Positions 7,445-13,501 of a stretch of DNA of 13,501 bases are shown here, in pieces; position 1 is the stretch's first letter; the number at the start of each line of letters is the position of its first letter. The stretch lies in assembly GCA_014859985.1 (NCBI GenBank), contig JACZKN010000561.1, positions 1-13,501 of the forward strand, read 5' to 3'. The position numbers and the translations under genes were made by a program. The DNA is from Candidatus Krumholzibacteriia bacterium (lineage in GTDB: Bacteria; Krumholzibacteriota; Krumholzibacteriia; LZORAL124-64-63). Below the pieces are notes generated by a model. The model did not search any database, was not told the origin of the DNA, and worked only from the letters and a program-made list of their open reading frames with translations.

Positions 7445-9103
7445 ATGAAGAACGTGATCAAGCTGGCGAGCGTGCTGGTCGCCCTGGCCGTCGCCGTCCC
7501 CGCCCTCGCGTGGGTGGGTACGGCCGACCTCGGCACCTTCGACCCCGTCGACGAACTGGCTCCCTACAACCAGACCGGGGTCCGCACCCTGAGCCCGGAC
7601 ACCCTGTACACCATCTACGGCCTGTACTACGTCGAGGCCGGCGGCGTCATCAACATCCCGGCCGGCACCGTGATCCAGGGCGTGCCCGGCGCGACCCTGG
7701 TGATCAAGCCGGGCGCGCAGATCTTCGCCGAGGGCACCGAGACCTCGCCGGTCATCATGACCAGCAGCGAGGCCCCCGGCAACCGCTTCCCCGGCGACTG
7801 GGGCGGCGTGGTGATCCTGGGCAACGCCCCGGTCAACCAGGTGAACCCCCTGATCGAGGGCGGCATCATCGAAGGCACCTACGGCGGCAGCGATCCCGAG
7901 GACAACAGCGGCGTCTTCAAGTACGTGCGCATCGAGTACCCCGGCTACCGCTTCCAGCTGAACAACGAGGTCAACGGCCTGACCATGGGCGGCGTGGGCC
8001 GGGGTACCGAGATCCACCACGTGCAGATCAGCTACTCGTTCGACGACAGCTTCGAGTGGTTCGGCGGCACCGTCGACGCCCACCACCTGGTGGCGATCGG
8101 CGGCACCGACGACGACTTCGACACCGACTTCGGCTACCAGGGCCGCATCCAGTTCGGCTTCAGCCTGCGCGACCCCCAGTACTGGGACGCCGCCGGCCAG
8201 AGCAACGGCTTCGAGTCGGACAACGACGGCTCGGGCTCCGCGGCCCAGCCCTACACGTTCCCGGTGTTCAGCAACATGACGATGATCGGCCCCGAGGCCG
8301 TGGCCCTGCCGCTGCCCGTCGGCCACACGTTCGAGAACGCCGCCGTGCTGCGCCGCAGCACCCGCACCAGCGTGTTCAACTCCGTGATCGCGGGCTTCCC
8401 CCGCGGCGTGTCGATCCGCGACGGTTCCCGCACCGCCGCGGCGGCGGACGAGCTGCGCTTCTACAACACCGAGGTCACCGGCAGCTACACCTACAGCACC
8501 GACAACATCCACGACACCGGCCGCTGGCCGCTGGTCGGGACCTGGTTCATGGGCAACGCGAACCTGGACACGATCCCCCGCTCGCACACGGCGGTCGGCC
8601 TGGGCGACCTGAGCGACCTGACCAACCCGAACCCCGTGCCGCAGCCGGGCAGCGTGCTGATCGGCACCGCCGACTTCAGCAACAGCTACATCGCCGACCC
8701 CTGGTTCACCCAGGTCAGCTACCGCGGCGCGTTCGATCCTGCCCTGCCGATGGACCAGCAGTGGACCAGGGGCTGGACGAACTTCGACCCCCAGGGGATC
8801 AACTACGCCGCCCTGTCGTCCGTGGGTGACCCGCTGCCGGCGCGTACGGCGGCCGCCCGCAACTTCCCCAACCCCTTCAACCCCAGCACCACCATCAAGT
8901 TCACCGTGCCGGCCAAGGGCAACGTGAACGTGAAGGTCTACGACGTGCGCGGGCGCGAAGTGGCCGAGCTGCACGACGGCATGCTCGAGGCGAGCACCTA
9001 CGAGCTGCAGTTCAACGGCGAGGGCCTGTCCAGCGGCACGTACTTCTACCGTGTCCAGGGCGAGGGCTTCGAGGTCACCGAGAAGATGCAGCTGGTGAAG
9101 TAG
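7445..9103 (+). CDS. Secreted beta-helix-like protein of unknown function with C-terminal type IX-style sorting domain
   Basis: The protein is 552 residues. The start at 7445 has a good GGAGG at 8-9 nt and opens a signal peptide (MKNVIKLASVLVALAVAVPALA-W); upstream frame extension to 7070 has no coding character. The middle is rich in short beta-strands of a right-handed-helix type (IPAGTVIQGVPGATLVIKPG, 'FPGDWGGVVILG' near residue 119, ITY/ISYS-type turns) and holds strikingly acidic conserved-looking motifs: 'DDSFEWFGG' near 200 and 'DDDFDTDFGYQGRIQFG' near 222, which could bind metal. From about residue 465 comes the sorting tail ('NFPNPFNPSTTIKFTV', 'VKVYDVRGREVAEL', 'GTYFYRVQGEG'). Proteins of this look are often encoded beside TonB-dependent receptors (from memory), as here, and both genes have the same kind of promoter. 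It probably binds or processes the receptor's substrate at the cell surface; activity unknown. Confidence 0.85.
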   Translation: MKNVIKLASVLVALAVAVPALAWVGTADLGTFDPVDELAPYNQTGVRTLSPDTLYTIYGLYYVEAGGVINIPAGTVIQGVPGATLVIKPGAQIFAEGTETSPVIMTSSEAPGNRFPGDWGGVVILGNAPVNQVNPLIEGGIIEGTYGGSDPEDNSGVFKYVRIEYPGYRFQLNNEVNGLTMGGVGRGTEIHHVQISYSFDDSFEWFGGTVDAHHLVAIGGTDDDFDTDFGYQGRIQFGFSLRDPQYWDAAGQSNGFESDNDGSGSAAQPYTFPVFSNMTMIGPEAVALPLPVGHTFENAAVLRRSTRTSVFNSVIAGFPRGVSIRDGSRTAAAADELRFYNTEVTGSYTYSTDNIHDTGRWPLVGTWFMGNANLDTIPRSHTAVGLGDLSDLTNPNPVPQPGSVLIGTADFSNSYIADPWFTQVSYRGAFDPALPMDQQWTRGWTNFDPQGINYAALSSVGDPLPARTAAARNFPNPFNPSTTIKFTVPAKGNVNVKVYDVRGREVAELHDGMLEASTYELQFNGEGLSSGTYFYRVQGEGFEVTEKMQLVK

Positions 9104-9140
9104 CGGCCTCCGGCCTTTGACTGCATCGGTCTTGCAGGAG

Positions 9141-9177
9141 CCGCCGCCCTCCCCCGGGGGGGCGGCGGTCCCGTTTG
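9141..9177 (+). terminator. Intrinsic terminator-like hairpin after the beta-helix gene
   Basis: CCGCCGCCC (9141-9149) pairs perfectly with GGGCGGCGG (9160-9168), with further C/G pairing inside. The stem lies 37 bp after the stop codon. The T-run is weak (CCCGTTT), so termination may be incomplete. Confidence 0.6.
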
Positions 9178-9241
9178 CCGGCAGCAGGTGTCAGGCGTGC
9201 CCCCGGCCCGGTTTCCGCGTATCCTGGCGGGGATCGTACCC

Positions 9242-9257
9242 GGCCCCAAGAGGGGCC
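9242..9257 (+). other. Small hairpin upstream of dodecin
   Basis: GGCCCC (9242-9247) and GGGGCC (9252-9257) pair around AAGA. It lies about 35 nt before the dodecin start and could be part of its leader. A TATCCT at about 9218-9223 upstream might be a -10 but I find no convincing -35, so I do not call a promoter. Confidence 0.3.
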
Positions 9258-9290
9258 GGCCGCGCCACGACCGCCAGCGGGGAGAAAACC

Positions 9291-9500
9291 ATGTCCGACA
9301 AGGTGTACAAGCACATCGAGCTCACCGGCACGTCCAGCAGCAGCATCGAGGACGCCGTGTCCACGGCCATCGCGAAGGCCGCCCGGACGGTGCACAACAT
9401 GCGCTGGTTCGAGATCGTCGAGACCCGCGGCAACATCGAGGGTGGCAAGGTCAAACAGTGGCAGACCACCATCCGCGTGGGCTTCTCCCTGGACGACTGA
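9291..9500 (+). CDS. Dodecin family flavin-binding protein
   Basis: The protein is 69 residues, the usual dodecin length. The ATG at 9291 follows GGGGAGA at good spacing and yields 'MSDKVYKHIELTGTSSSSIE', typical of the family start; a longer frame upstream is not dodecin-like. Hallmarks are the 'S-S-I-E-D-A' helix start, 'NMRWFEIVETRGNI' with Trp39 in the flavin-stacking position, and 'VKQWQTTIRVGF' with Gln58 likely the flavin-contacting Gln. Dodecins assemble into hollow 12-mers that store or buffer flavins (FMN, riboflavin or lumichrome, depending on the organism) in the cytoplasm. It is followed at 8 bp by a membrane-protein gene. It has no PHO-like array, so it is probably not part of the receptor regulon. 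Confidence 0.92.
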   Translation: MSDKVYKHIELTGTSSSSIEDAVSTAIAKAARTVHNMRWFEIVETRGNIEGGKVKQWQTTIRVGFSLDD

Positions 9501-9508
9501 GGGCCCCG

Positions 9509-10081
9509 ATGCCGACCCCGAGGAGCCGCCTGCCGCGCCCGTCCATGCGGCCCAGCTTCCGCATCCCCGTGCCCGGCGACGGCTGCGCCGCGCTGGCTCA
9601 GGTGCACGAGGGCCTCAAGGGCCCCGCGGCGCCCTTCGTGGGCCAGGTGCTCAAGCGCCACGCGTACATCCAGCTTCCGGCCGCGCGGCGCTCGCTGCTC
9701 TCGCCGTACCTGAACCTGCAGCTGGGCGAGGCGGACGGCGGCGGCACGGTCCTGCTGTGCCGTTTCTCGCCCCACCCGGCGGTGTGGACCGGCTTCATGG
9801 GGGTGTACGGCGTCTTCGCCATGCTGGCCGCGGCGGGTCTGATGTACGGCTGGGCCCAGACCACCGTGGACGAGTACCCGTGGGGTCTGTGGGTTGCGCC
9901 GGTGTGCCTGGCGCTGGCGGCGTTCGTGTACGGCGCGGCGGTCATCGGCCAGGGCCTGACCGCCGGAGAGATGCACGAAATGCGCTGCTTCGTCGAACGG
10001 GCCGCAGAAAGGGCAGGGGCGCGGATCCCCGCCGCGGGCGCCGCAGGCGAACCGACGGCGGAAGCGGCTGCCGGTTATTGA
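9509..10081 (+). CDS. Hypothetical membrane protein with two transmembrane helices
   Basis: The protein is 190 residues from the ATG at 9509; the preceding TGAGGG overlaps the dodecin stop and can act as the ribosome site, suggesting co-transcription. An ATG at 9545 (MRPSFRIPVPG) is a plausible alternative start. The N-terminal half is soluble and beta-rich, with 'RRSLLSPYLNLQLGE' and 'TVLLCRFSPHPAVWTGFMG'. Two hydrophobic helices follow at about residues 93-115 and 124-148, then a short Ala/Glu-rich tail ending 'AEAAAGY'. I have seen similar small proteins only as uncharacterised entries and assign no function. Its last codons overlap the -35 of the next gene's promoter. Confidence 0.75.
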   Translation: MPTPRSRLPRPSMRPSFRIPVPGDGCAALAQVHEGLKGPAAPFVGQVLKRHAYIQLPAARRSLLSPYLNLQLGEADGGGTVLLCRFSPHPAVWTGFMGVYGVFAMLAAAGLMYGWAQTTVDEYPWGLWVAPVCLALAAFVYGAAVIGQGLTAGEMHEMRCFVERAAERAGARIPAAGAAGEPTAEAAAGY

Positions 10082-10106
10082 TGGGATGTTGATATTGCCG
10101 TATCAT
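10078..10106 (+). promoter_or_regulatory. Sigma70-type promoter for the lipoprotein gene
   Basis: TTGATG (10078-10083) is 17 bp from TATCAT (10101-10106), a 5-of-6 match to TATAAT. The -35 overlaps the stop codon of the upstream gene (10079-10081). Transcription would start near 10113, about 31 nt before the ATG at 10144. The patch is AT-rich compared with its surroundings. Confidence 0.65.
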
Positions 10107-10143
10107 ATCGTCCGTGCTCTTCCGCCCACCCCGAGGGGAAACG

Positions 10144-10881
10144 ATGTTGCGCTCGACCCTTGCCGCCCTCGGCCTGGTGCTGCTCGCCCTGGCGGCCTGC
10201 AGCGACACTGGTGGTCCCGATTCTCCGGATCCGGCGGTGCGCGGTCTGGTCATCGACGCCGGGGGCGTCCCGGTGCCAGGCGCCGCCGTGGTGGTGGACC
10301 TGGATTTCACCGGCCCGGCGACGATGCCCGGGGAAAAGCCGCAGACCGCCATCGGGTTCAGCGTGCCCGAGCCGGGCTACTGCACCCTGCGCATCACCGA
10401 CGTGTGCGACGAGGAGGTGTTCTACGCCTTCGCCGACAGCCTCCCGGCCGGCCGCCATTCCCTGACCTGGGACGCGAAGGACCTGGCGGGCAGGGAGGTC
10501 GTGGAGGGCGTGTTCCACGTCCACCTCGACCTGGCCGGCCGCGATCCGGCGCGGATGACCATCGCCGTGGCCCGCAACTTCACGGCCGAGACCGGCGAGT
10601 TCGCCACCGTCGCCTGCGCGACCGTCCACGACACCTGGCGCGTGGCGGCCTGGACCGACGACGACGGCCGCTTCCGCATCGCGCGCGACTGCTGGGAGTT
10701 CGGCCAATCGCTCATCCTGCGGGACGAGTCGGGTGATCAGATCGGCATCGTGACCGTCGTCCCGCGCGTGCGGGTGTGGGCCTACCCGGCCGACGGGGAT
10801 CGGGGCTCCGGCAGCGCCTGGACCGATTTCGACGACCTGACCGGCGCCGCCGTCACGGTGCGGCTCGGCGGCGACGGCTGA
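10144..10881 (+). CDS. Lipoprotein with Ig-like/FlgD-like and carboxypeptidase-regulatory-like segments
   Basis: The protein is 245 residues. The start at 10144 follows GAGGGGAAACG and gives a lipoprotein signal peptide, MLRSTLAALGLVLLALAAC, with the lipobox LAAC and lipidated Cys19; the ATG at 10114 would spoil this. After a short linker (SDTGGPDSPDP) residues about 29-50 resemble the start of a CarboxypepD_reg-like domain ('VRGLVIDAGGVPVPGAAVVV'). Residues about 75-135 resemble the FlgD-Ig/sorting fold ('YCTLRITDVCDEEVFYAF', 'AGRHSLTWDAKDLAG', 'GVFHVHLDL') although it is not C-terminal here. A third part has 'WTDDDGRFRIARDCW'. It is probably anchored to a membrane facing the periplasm or the outside. 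Function unknown; no catalytic motif seen. Confidence 0.8.
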   Translation: MLRSTLAALGLVLLALAACSDTGGPDSPDPAVRGLVIDAGGVPVPGAAVVVDLDFTGPATMPGEKPQTAIGFSVPEPGYCTLRITDVCDEEVFYAFADSLPAGRHSLTWDAKDLAGREVVEGVFHVHLDLAGRDPARMTIAVARNFTAETGEFATVACATVHDTWRVAAWTDDDGRFRIARDCWEFGQSLILRDESGDQIGIVTVVPRVRVWAYPADGDRGSGSAWTDFDDLTGAAVTVRLGGDG

Positions 10882-10917
10882 CCCGGCGGCCTGCCGCGGC
10901 CCGCAGCTTTCTTGACG

Positions 10918-10939
10918 CCTGGTGCGCCGCCGCACCGGG
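10918..10939 (+). terminator. Hairpin after the lipoprotein gene, possible terminator
   Basis: CCTGGTGCG (10918-10926) pairs with CGCACCGGG (10931-10939) in a 9-bp stem with one G-T wobble and a 4-nt loop. Only a short GTTT follows, so it would be a weak terminator. It abuts the regulatory array of the next operon. Confidence 0.4.
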
Positions 10940-10940
10940 C

Positions 10941-11006
10941 GTTTACCATTCCCTGACGTTGAATTAGCGCGCTCCTAACCCCCCCTTAACGCACCGGCGC
11001 TATCGT
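10941..11006 (+). promoter_or_regulatory. PHO-box-like 11-bp phased array and -10 upstream of the TonB2-like operon
   Basis: Heptamers at 11-bp steps: GTTTACC (10941), CCTGACG (10952), ATTAGCG (10963), CCTAACC (10974), CTTAACG (10985); a further CCGCACC at 10930 is in phase but lies in the preceding hairpin. The last copy is followed by exactly 9 bp and TATCGT (11001-11006). This is the same -10 as at 4135 and the same geometry as at 4108-4140 and 7051-7083. Transcription would start near 11013, about 80 nt before the ATG at 11094. Confidence 0.68.
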
Positions 11007-11093
11007 GCTGGGGCGCCGTGGGCCGGGCGTTGCCCGCGGCGGACGCCGACCGTGGCCCGTGCCTGCAACCGTTTGTTCGCGAAAGGACCATCC

Positions 11094-11879
11094 ATGCGCC
11101 GATCCACCGTGGCGGCCGCGCCGCTGGCGCTGCTGGCGCTGCTTGCGCTGTTGGCGGGCGCCGCCGGGGCCCAGACCCGGGACGCCGAAGGCCTGCAGGA
11201 CCAGGTCGGCGGCACCGTCGACGAAGCCCGCCGGACCCAGCAGGAACTCGACCAGTGGTCCGGCGACCGCGGGGCCCTGGAGATGCGCTACCGCACCGCC
11301 AAGGCCAACCTCGCCTACCTCAAGGAGCGGCGGGCCCGGCAGCAGGAGAAGGCCCGGGCCCTCGACGACGCCGTGGCCGAACTGGACCGCCGCCTGGACG
11401 AGTCCGGGCGCCTGCAGGCCGTGATCCAGGACACCCTGTCGGCCGTCCTCGGACGGCTGGAGGCGGCGGTGGCCCGGGACCTGCCGTTCCTGCCCGAAGA
11501 GCGCGAGGCGCGCCTGGCCGGACTGCGCCGCGAACTGGCCGAGCCCGGCACCCAGCCCGGCGAGAAGCTGCGCCGGTTGCTGGAGGCCCTGATGGTGGAG
11601 GCCCAGTACGGCGAGACCGTGGAAGTGGCGCCGCGCACCGTCGCCATCGGGAACGAGGAGATCCACGCCGACGTGCTGCGCATCGGGCGCCTGGCCCTGT
11701 TCTGGCGCAGCCCCGACGGCAAGCGGGTCGGCACCTGGGATCCGGCCGCCGGCGGCTGGACCGAGCTGGACGGCGGCGCCCGCACCATCGGCCGCGCCAT
11801 GGAGATGGCCACCCGCATGCGCCCGGTGGAGCTGATCGCCCTGCCCCTGGGCCGCATCGCCCCGGAGGTGACCCGATGA
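11094..11879 (+). CDS. DUF3450 family periplasmic coiled-coil protein, TonB2-system associated
   Basis: The protein is 261 residues, near the usual family length. The ATG at 11094 follows GAAAGGA and starts a signal peptide (MRRSTVAAAPLALLALLALLAGAAGA-Q). Residues about 30-110 are a charged coiled coil ('QDQVGGTVDEARRTQQELD', 'KERRARQQEKARALDDAV'). The C-terminal half includes the DUF3450-like strands 'EIHADVLRIGRLALFWRSPDG' and 'GTWDPAAGGWTEL'. DUF3450 genes commonly head clusters of TtpC, ExbB, ExbD, TonB and a TPR protein, and the two following genes fit this. The stop codon overlaps the next start in ATGA, so translation is probably coupled. The protein likely acts in the periplasm, helping the energy-transducing complex; the mechanism is not established. 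Confidence 0.85.
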   Translation: MRRSTVAAAPLALLALLALLAGAAGAQTRDAEGLQDQVGGTVDEARRTQQELDQWSGDRGALEMRYRTAKANLAYLKERRARQQEKARALDDAVAELDRRLDESGRLQAVIQDTLSAVLGRLEAAVARDLPFLPEEREARLAGLRRELAEPGTQPGEKLRRLLEALMVEAQYGETVEVAPRTVAIGNEEIHADVLRIGRLALFWRSPDGKRVGTWDPAAGGWTELDGGARTIGRAMEMATRMRPVELIALPLGRIAPEVTR

Positions 11880-13318
11880 GCAGGTTGACCGTCGCCCTGA
11901 TGCTGTACCTGGGCGTGGGCCTGGCGGCGTCCGCCGGGGCCCAGGACCTGCGCGACGCCTACCGCCAGGCCGAAGAGGCCCGGCGCGAGGTGGAAGAGCG
12001 CGCCGCCCGGGTCGAGCAGGAGATCCTGGCCGACCAGACCCGCCTGCAGGCGGAAGTCGCGCGCCTGGAGGCCGAGCAGGCCGCCCTGGAGCAGGAACTG
12101 GCCGACCTGGACACCTACCTCCAGGACCAGGACGCCCGGCGCGAGAAGCTGCAGGAGAAATGGTCCGCCAGCGAACTCGATTTCCGGGAGATCTCCGGCA
12201 ACGTGCGCCTAGCCGCCCGCGACGTGGAGACCATGGTCCACCAGTCGCCCCTGACGGCTTTCCGGCCGGGCCGCGCCGAGCGCGTCAGCCCGCTGCTGGA
12301 CACGGGCTACTTCCCGGATATCGACGACATCAGCGGCCTGGTGCAGGTGCTGATGGACGAGATCCGCCTCGCGGGCCAGGTGGCCATGCACACGGCGGCC
12401 TACACCGGCCGCGACGGCATCGCGACCACCGGCAACGTGCTGATGCTGGGCAAGTTCACCGCCGCCTACGTGGGGGACGACGAGACCGGATTCCTGCGCT
12501 GGTCACCCGAGGCGGGCAGCTTCGTGGCCTTGGCCAAGCTGCCTTCCGGATCCATCGGCCGCGCCCTGGACGGCTTCGTGGCGGGCGGGAGTCCCCGGGC
12601 GCCCATCGACCTCTCCGGCGGCAATGCCCTGGCCCAGGTCAACCACCAGTCCACGCTGACCGAACACCTGCAGGCGGGCGGCCCCCTGGTCTGGCCCATC
12701 CTGGGCCTGGCCGTGGTCGCGCTGCTGATCGTGGTGACGCGGGCATTCTTCCTGAACCGCATCCACCACAACACCGACCGCTTCATGGGCGAGGTGAACG
12801 GGCTGGCGGCCAGGGGGGAATGGGCCGCCGCCGAGGAATTCGTCAATGACCACGGGCGGCGCAAGTCGCCGGTGATCGAGGTCATCAAGGCCGGCCTTTC
12901 GGTGCGCCACAAGGACCGCGAGACCCAGGAGAGCGTGCTGCAGGAGGCGATCCTGCACCAGCTGCCCCGGGTCGAGAGCGGCCTGGCTGTGCTGGCGGTG
13001 CTGGGCGCGATCGCACCCCTGCTGGGCCTGCTGGGCACCGTCACGGGCATGATCAACACCTTCCGGGTCATCACCCTGTTCGGCACCGGCGACCCCAAGC
13101 TCATGTCCGGCGGCATCAGCGAGGCGCTGATCACCACCGAACTGGGCCTGATCGTGGCCATCCCCATCATGCTGATGCACACGTTCCTGCAGCGGCGCGC
13201 CGACCACATCGTCGGCGACATGGAGGAGAAGGCCGTGGCGCTGACGAACATCATCCAGACCCGCGGGGAGATCCCCCAGCTGCAGGCGCGGGCCGCGGGC
13301 GCCGGGAGCGCGTCGTGA
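11876..13318 (+). CDS. Long MotA/TolQ/ExbB proton channel family protein, TtpC-like
   Basis: The protein is 480 residues, about twice a normal ExbB. A signal peptide (MSRLTVALMLYLGVGLAASAGA-Q) leads to a periplasmic coiled coil (about residues 25-105, 'EEARREVEERAARVEQEIL') and a globular periplasmic region. The ExbB core follows: a first helix near 270-292 ('LVWPILGLAVVALLIVV'), a cytoplasmic loop, then two helices near 366-392 ('LGAIAPLLGLLGTVTGMINTF', including the family-typical APLLGLLGTVxGM) and about 415-440 ('ITTELGLIVAIPIML'). This architecture is that of TtpC, the extra component of Vibrio-type TonB2 systems. It would use the proton gradient with ExbB/ExbD to energise TonB-dependent receptors. 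The start overlaps the DUF3450 stop by 4 bp and the end overlaps the next GTG start. Confidence 0.9.
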   Translation: MSRLTVALMLYLGVGLAASAGAQDLRDAYRQAEEARREVEERAARVEQEILADQTRLQAEVARLEAEQAALEQELADLDTYLQDQDARREKLQEKWSASELDFREISGNVRLAARDVETMVHQSPLTAFRPGRAERVSPLLDTGYFPDIDDISGLVQVLMDEIRLAGQVAMHTAAYTGRDGIATTGNVLMLGKFTAAYVGDDETGFLRWSPEAGSFVALAKLPSGSIGRALDGFVAGGSPRAPIDLSGGNALAQVNHQSTLTEHLQAGGPLVWPILGLAVVALLIVVTRAFFLNRIHHNTDRFMGEVNGLAARGEWAAAEEFVNDHGRRKSPVIEVIKAGLSVRHKDRETQESVLQEAILHQLPRVESGLAVLAVLGAIAPLLGLLGTVTGMINTFRVITLFGTGDPKLMSGGISEALITTELGLIVAIPIMLMHTFLQRRADHIVGDMEEKAVALTNIIQTRGEIPQLQARAAGAGSAS

Positions 13319-13501
13319 TCGACCGGCTCTGGGACACCTGGGAGTACCTGGCCCAGGGCGGCTGGGTGATGATCCCCATCGCGGCCAGCTCGTTGCTGAT
13401 GTGGGTCTTCGTCCTGGAGCGCTGGCTCACCTTCGGCCGCCTGGGCGGGCGGGACATCGCGCCGGCCGAGGGGCTGCGCGTGGTCAGCGGGGCGCCCGGG
13501 C
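13315..13501 (+). CDS. Short ExbB-type MotA/TolQ/ExbB protein, 3' partial
   Basis: A GTG at 13315 overlaps the TGA of the preceding gene (GTGA), with GGGAGCG upstream as ribosome site. The 62 visible codons read 'MIDRLWDTWEYLAQGGWVM' then 'IPIAASSLLMWVFVLERWL', the typical N-terminus and first helix of the second ExbB in TonB2 clusters, without the long periplasmic extension of its neighbour. The frame stays open to the window edge. ExbD, TonB and a TPR protein are expected next if the cluster is complete. Confidence 0.85.
   Translation, partial: MIDRLWDTWEYLAQGGWVMIPIAASSLLMWVFVLERWLTFGRLGGRDIAPAEGLRVVSGAPG

Noticed and set aside
4024..7536. Very long open frame (1170 codons) on the minus strand across the receptor gene
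   Set aside because: It is an antisense shadow of the receptor in high-GC DNA: low-complexity Gly/Val/Gln/His-rich translation, no domain likeness, and it covers the receptor gene and the phased promoter array.
7265..8974. Long minus-strand open frame (569 codons) opposite the beta-helix gene
   Set aside because: The translation is dominated by Val, Gly, Asp, His and Ala with no recognisable domain; the plus strand has a signal peptide, ribosome site and sorting tail.
10930..10936. CCGCACC as a sixth half-site of the array before the DUF3450 gene
   Set aside because: It is in phase but lies in the right arm of a hairpin and matches the consensus only weakly, so I did not count it.
11052..11093. 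GTG start 14 codons upstream for the DUF3450 protein
   Set aside because: It would place 'VARACNRLFAKGPS' ahead of the signal peptide; the ATG at 11094 has a good GAAAGGA site at normal spacing.

Overview
The window is GC-rich, densely coding bacterial DNA from a Gram-negative, double-membrane organism. Three secreted proteins (ending at 2643, 2722 on the minus strand, and 9103) carry the C-terminal signature 'PNPFNP(R/A/S)TT' followed by a FlgD-Ig-like/type IX-style sorting domain. That signature, together with high GC and a TonB-dependent outer-membrane receptor, points to an FCB-group lineage, for example an Eisenbacteria- or Krumholzibacteriota-like bacterium. This placement is inferred from style; no marker gene is present.

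Layout. 1-2643: 3' part of a large secreted protein built from Big_5-type Ig-like domains, a jelly-roll-like segment and three tandem units of exactly 330 bp. 2669-2704: a strong bidirectional terminator between convergent genes. 2722-3858 (minus): a secreted SGNH-hydrolase-like protein with its own sigma70-type promoter. 3859-4206: a divergent regulatory region with an AT-rich dyad. 4207-6990: a TonB-dependent receptor. 7445-9103: a secreted beta-helix-like protein with a sorting tail, behind a 454-bp intergenic region. 9291-9500: dodecin. 9509-10081: a two-helix membrane protein. 10144-10881: a lipoprotein with its own promoter. 11094 to the end: an operon of DUF3450, a long TtpC-like MotA/TolQ/ExbB protein and the start of a short ExbB, which is the order known from TonB2-type energising systems.

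The most interesting signal lies between the genes. Upstream of the receptor, the beta-helix protein and the DUF3450-TtpC-ExbB operon there are runs of a 7-bp motif (consensus about C-T/C-T-N-A-C-C, e.g. CTTAACC, CCTGACC, CCTAACC) repeated every 11 bp. In all three cases the last copy is followed by exactly 9 bp and then a -10-like hexamer (TATCGT, TACCAT, TATCGT). This is the geometry of PhoB/PhoP/SphR (PHO box) promoters, and the half-site resembles the cyanobacterial CTTAACC(T) and Bacillus TTAACA motifs. The other genes here have ordinary sigma70-like promoters (SGNH gene, lipoprotein) or none that I can see (dodecin).

Working model (inference): one OmpR-family regulator, most likely a phosphate-starvation regulator, switches on an outer-membrane receptor, a secreted/surface partner protein and a dedicated TonB2-like energiser. 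Together these would form a complete nutrient-uptake system, plausibly for phosphate-containing compounds. The substrate is not shown by the sequence.
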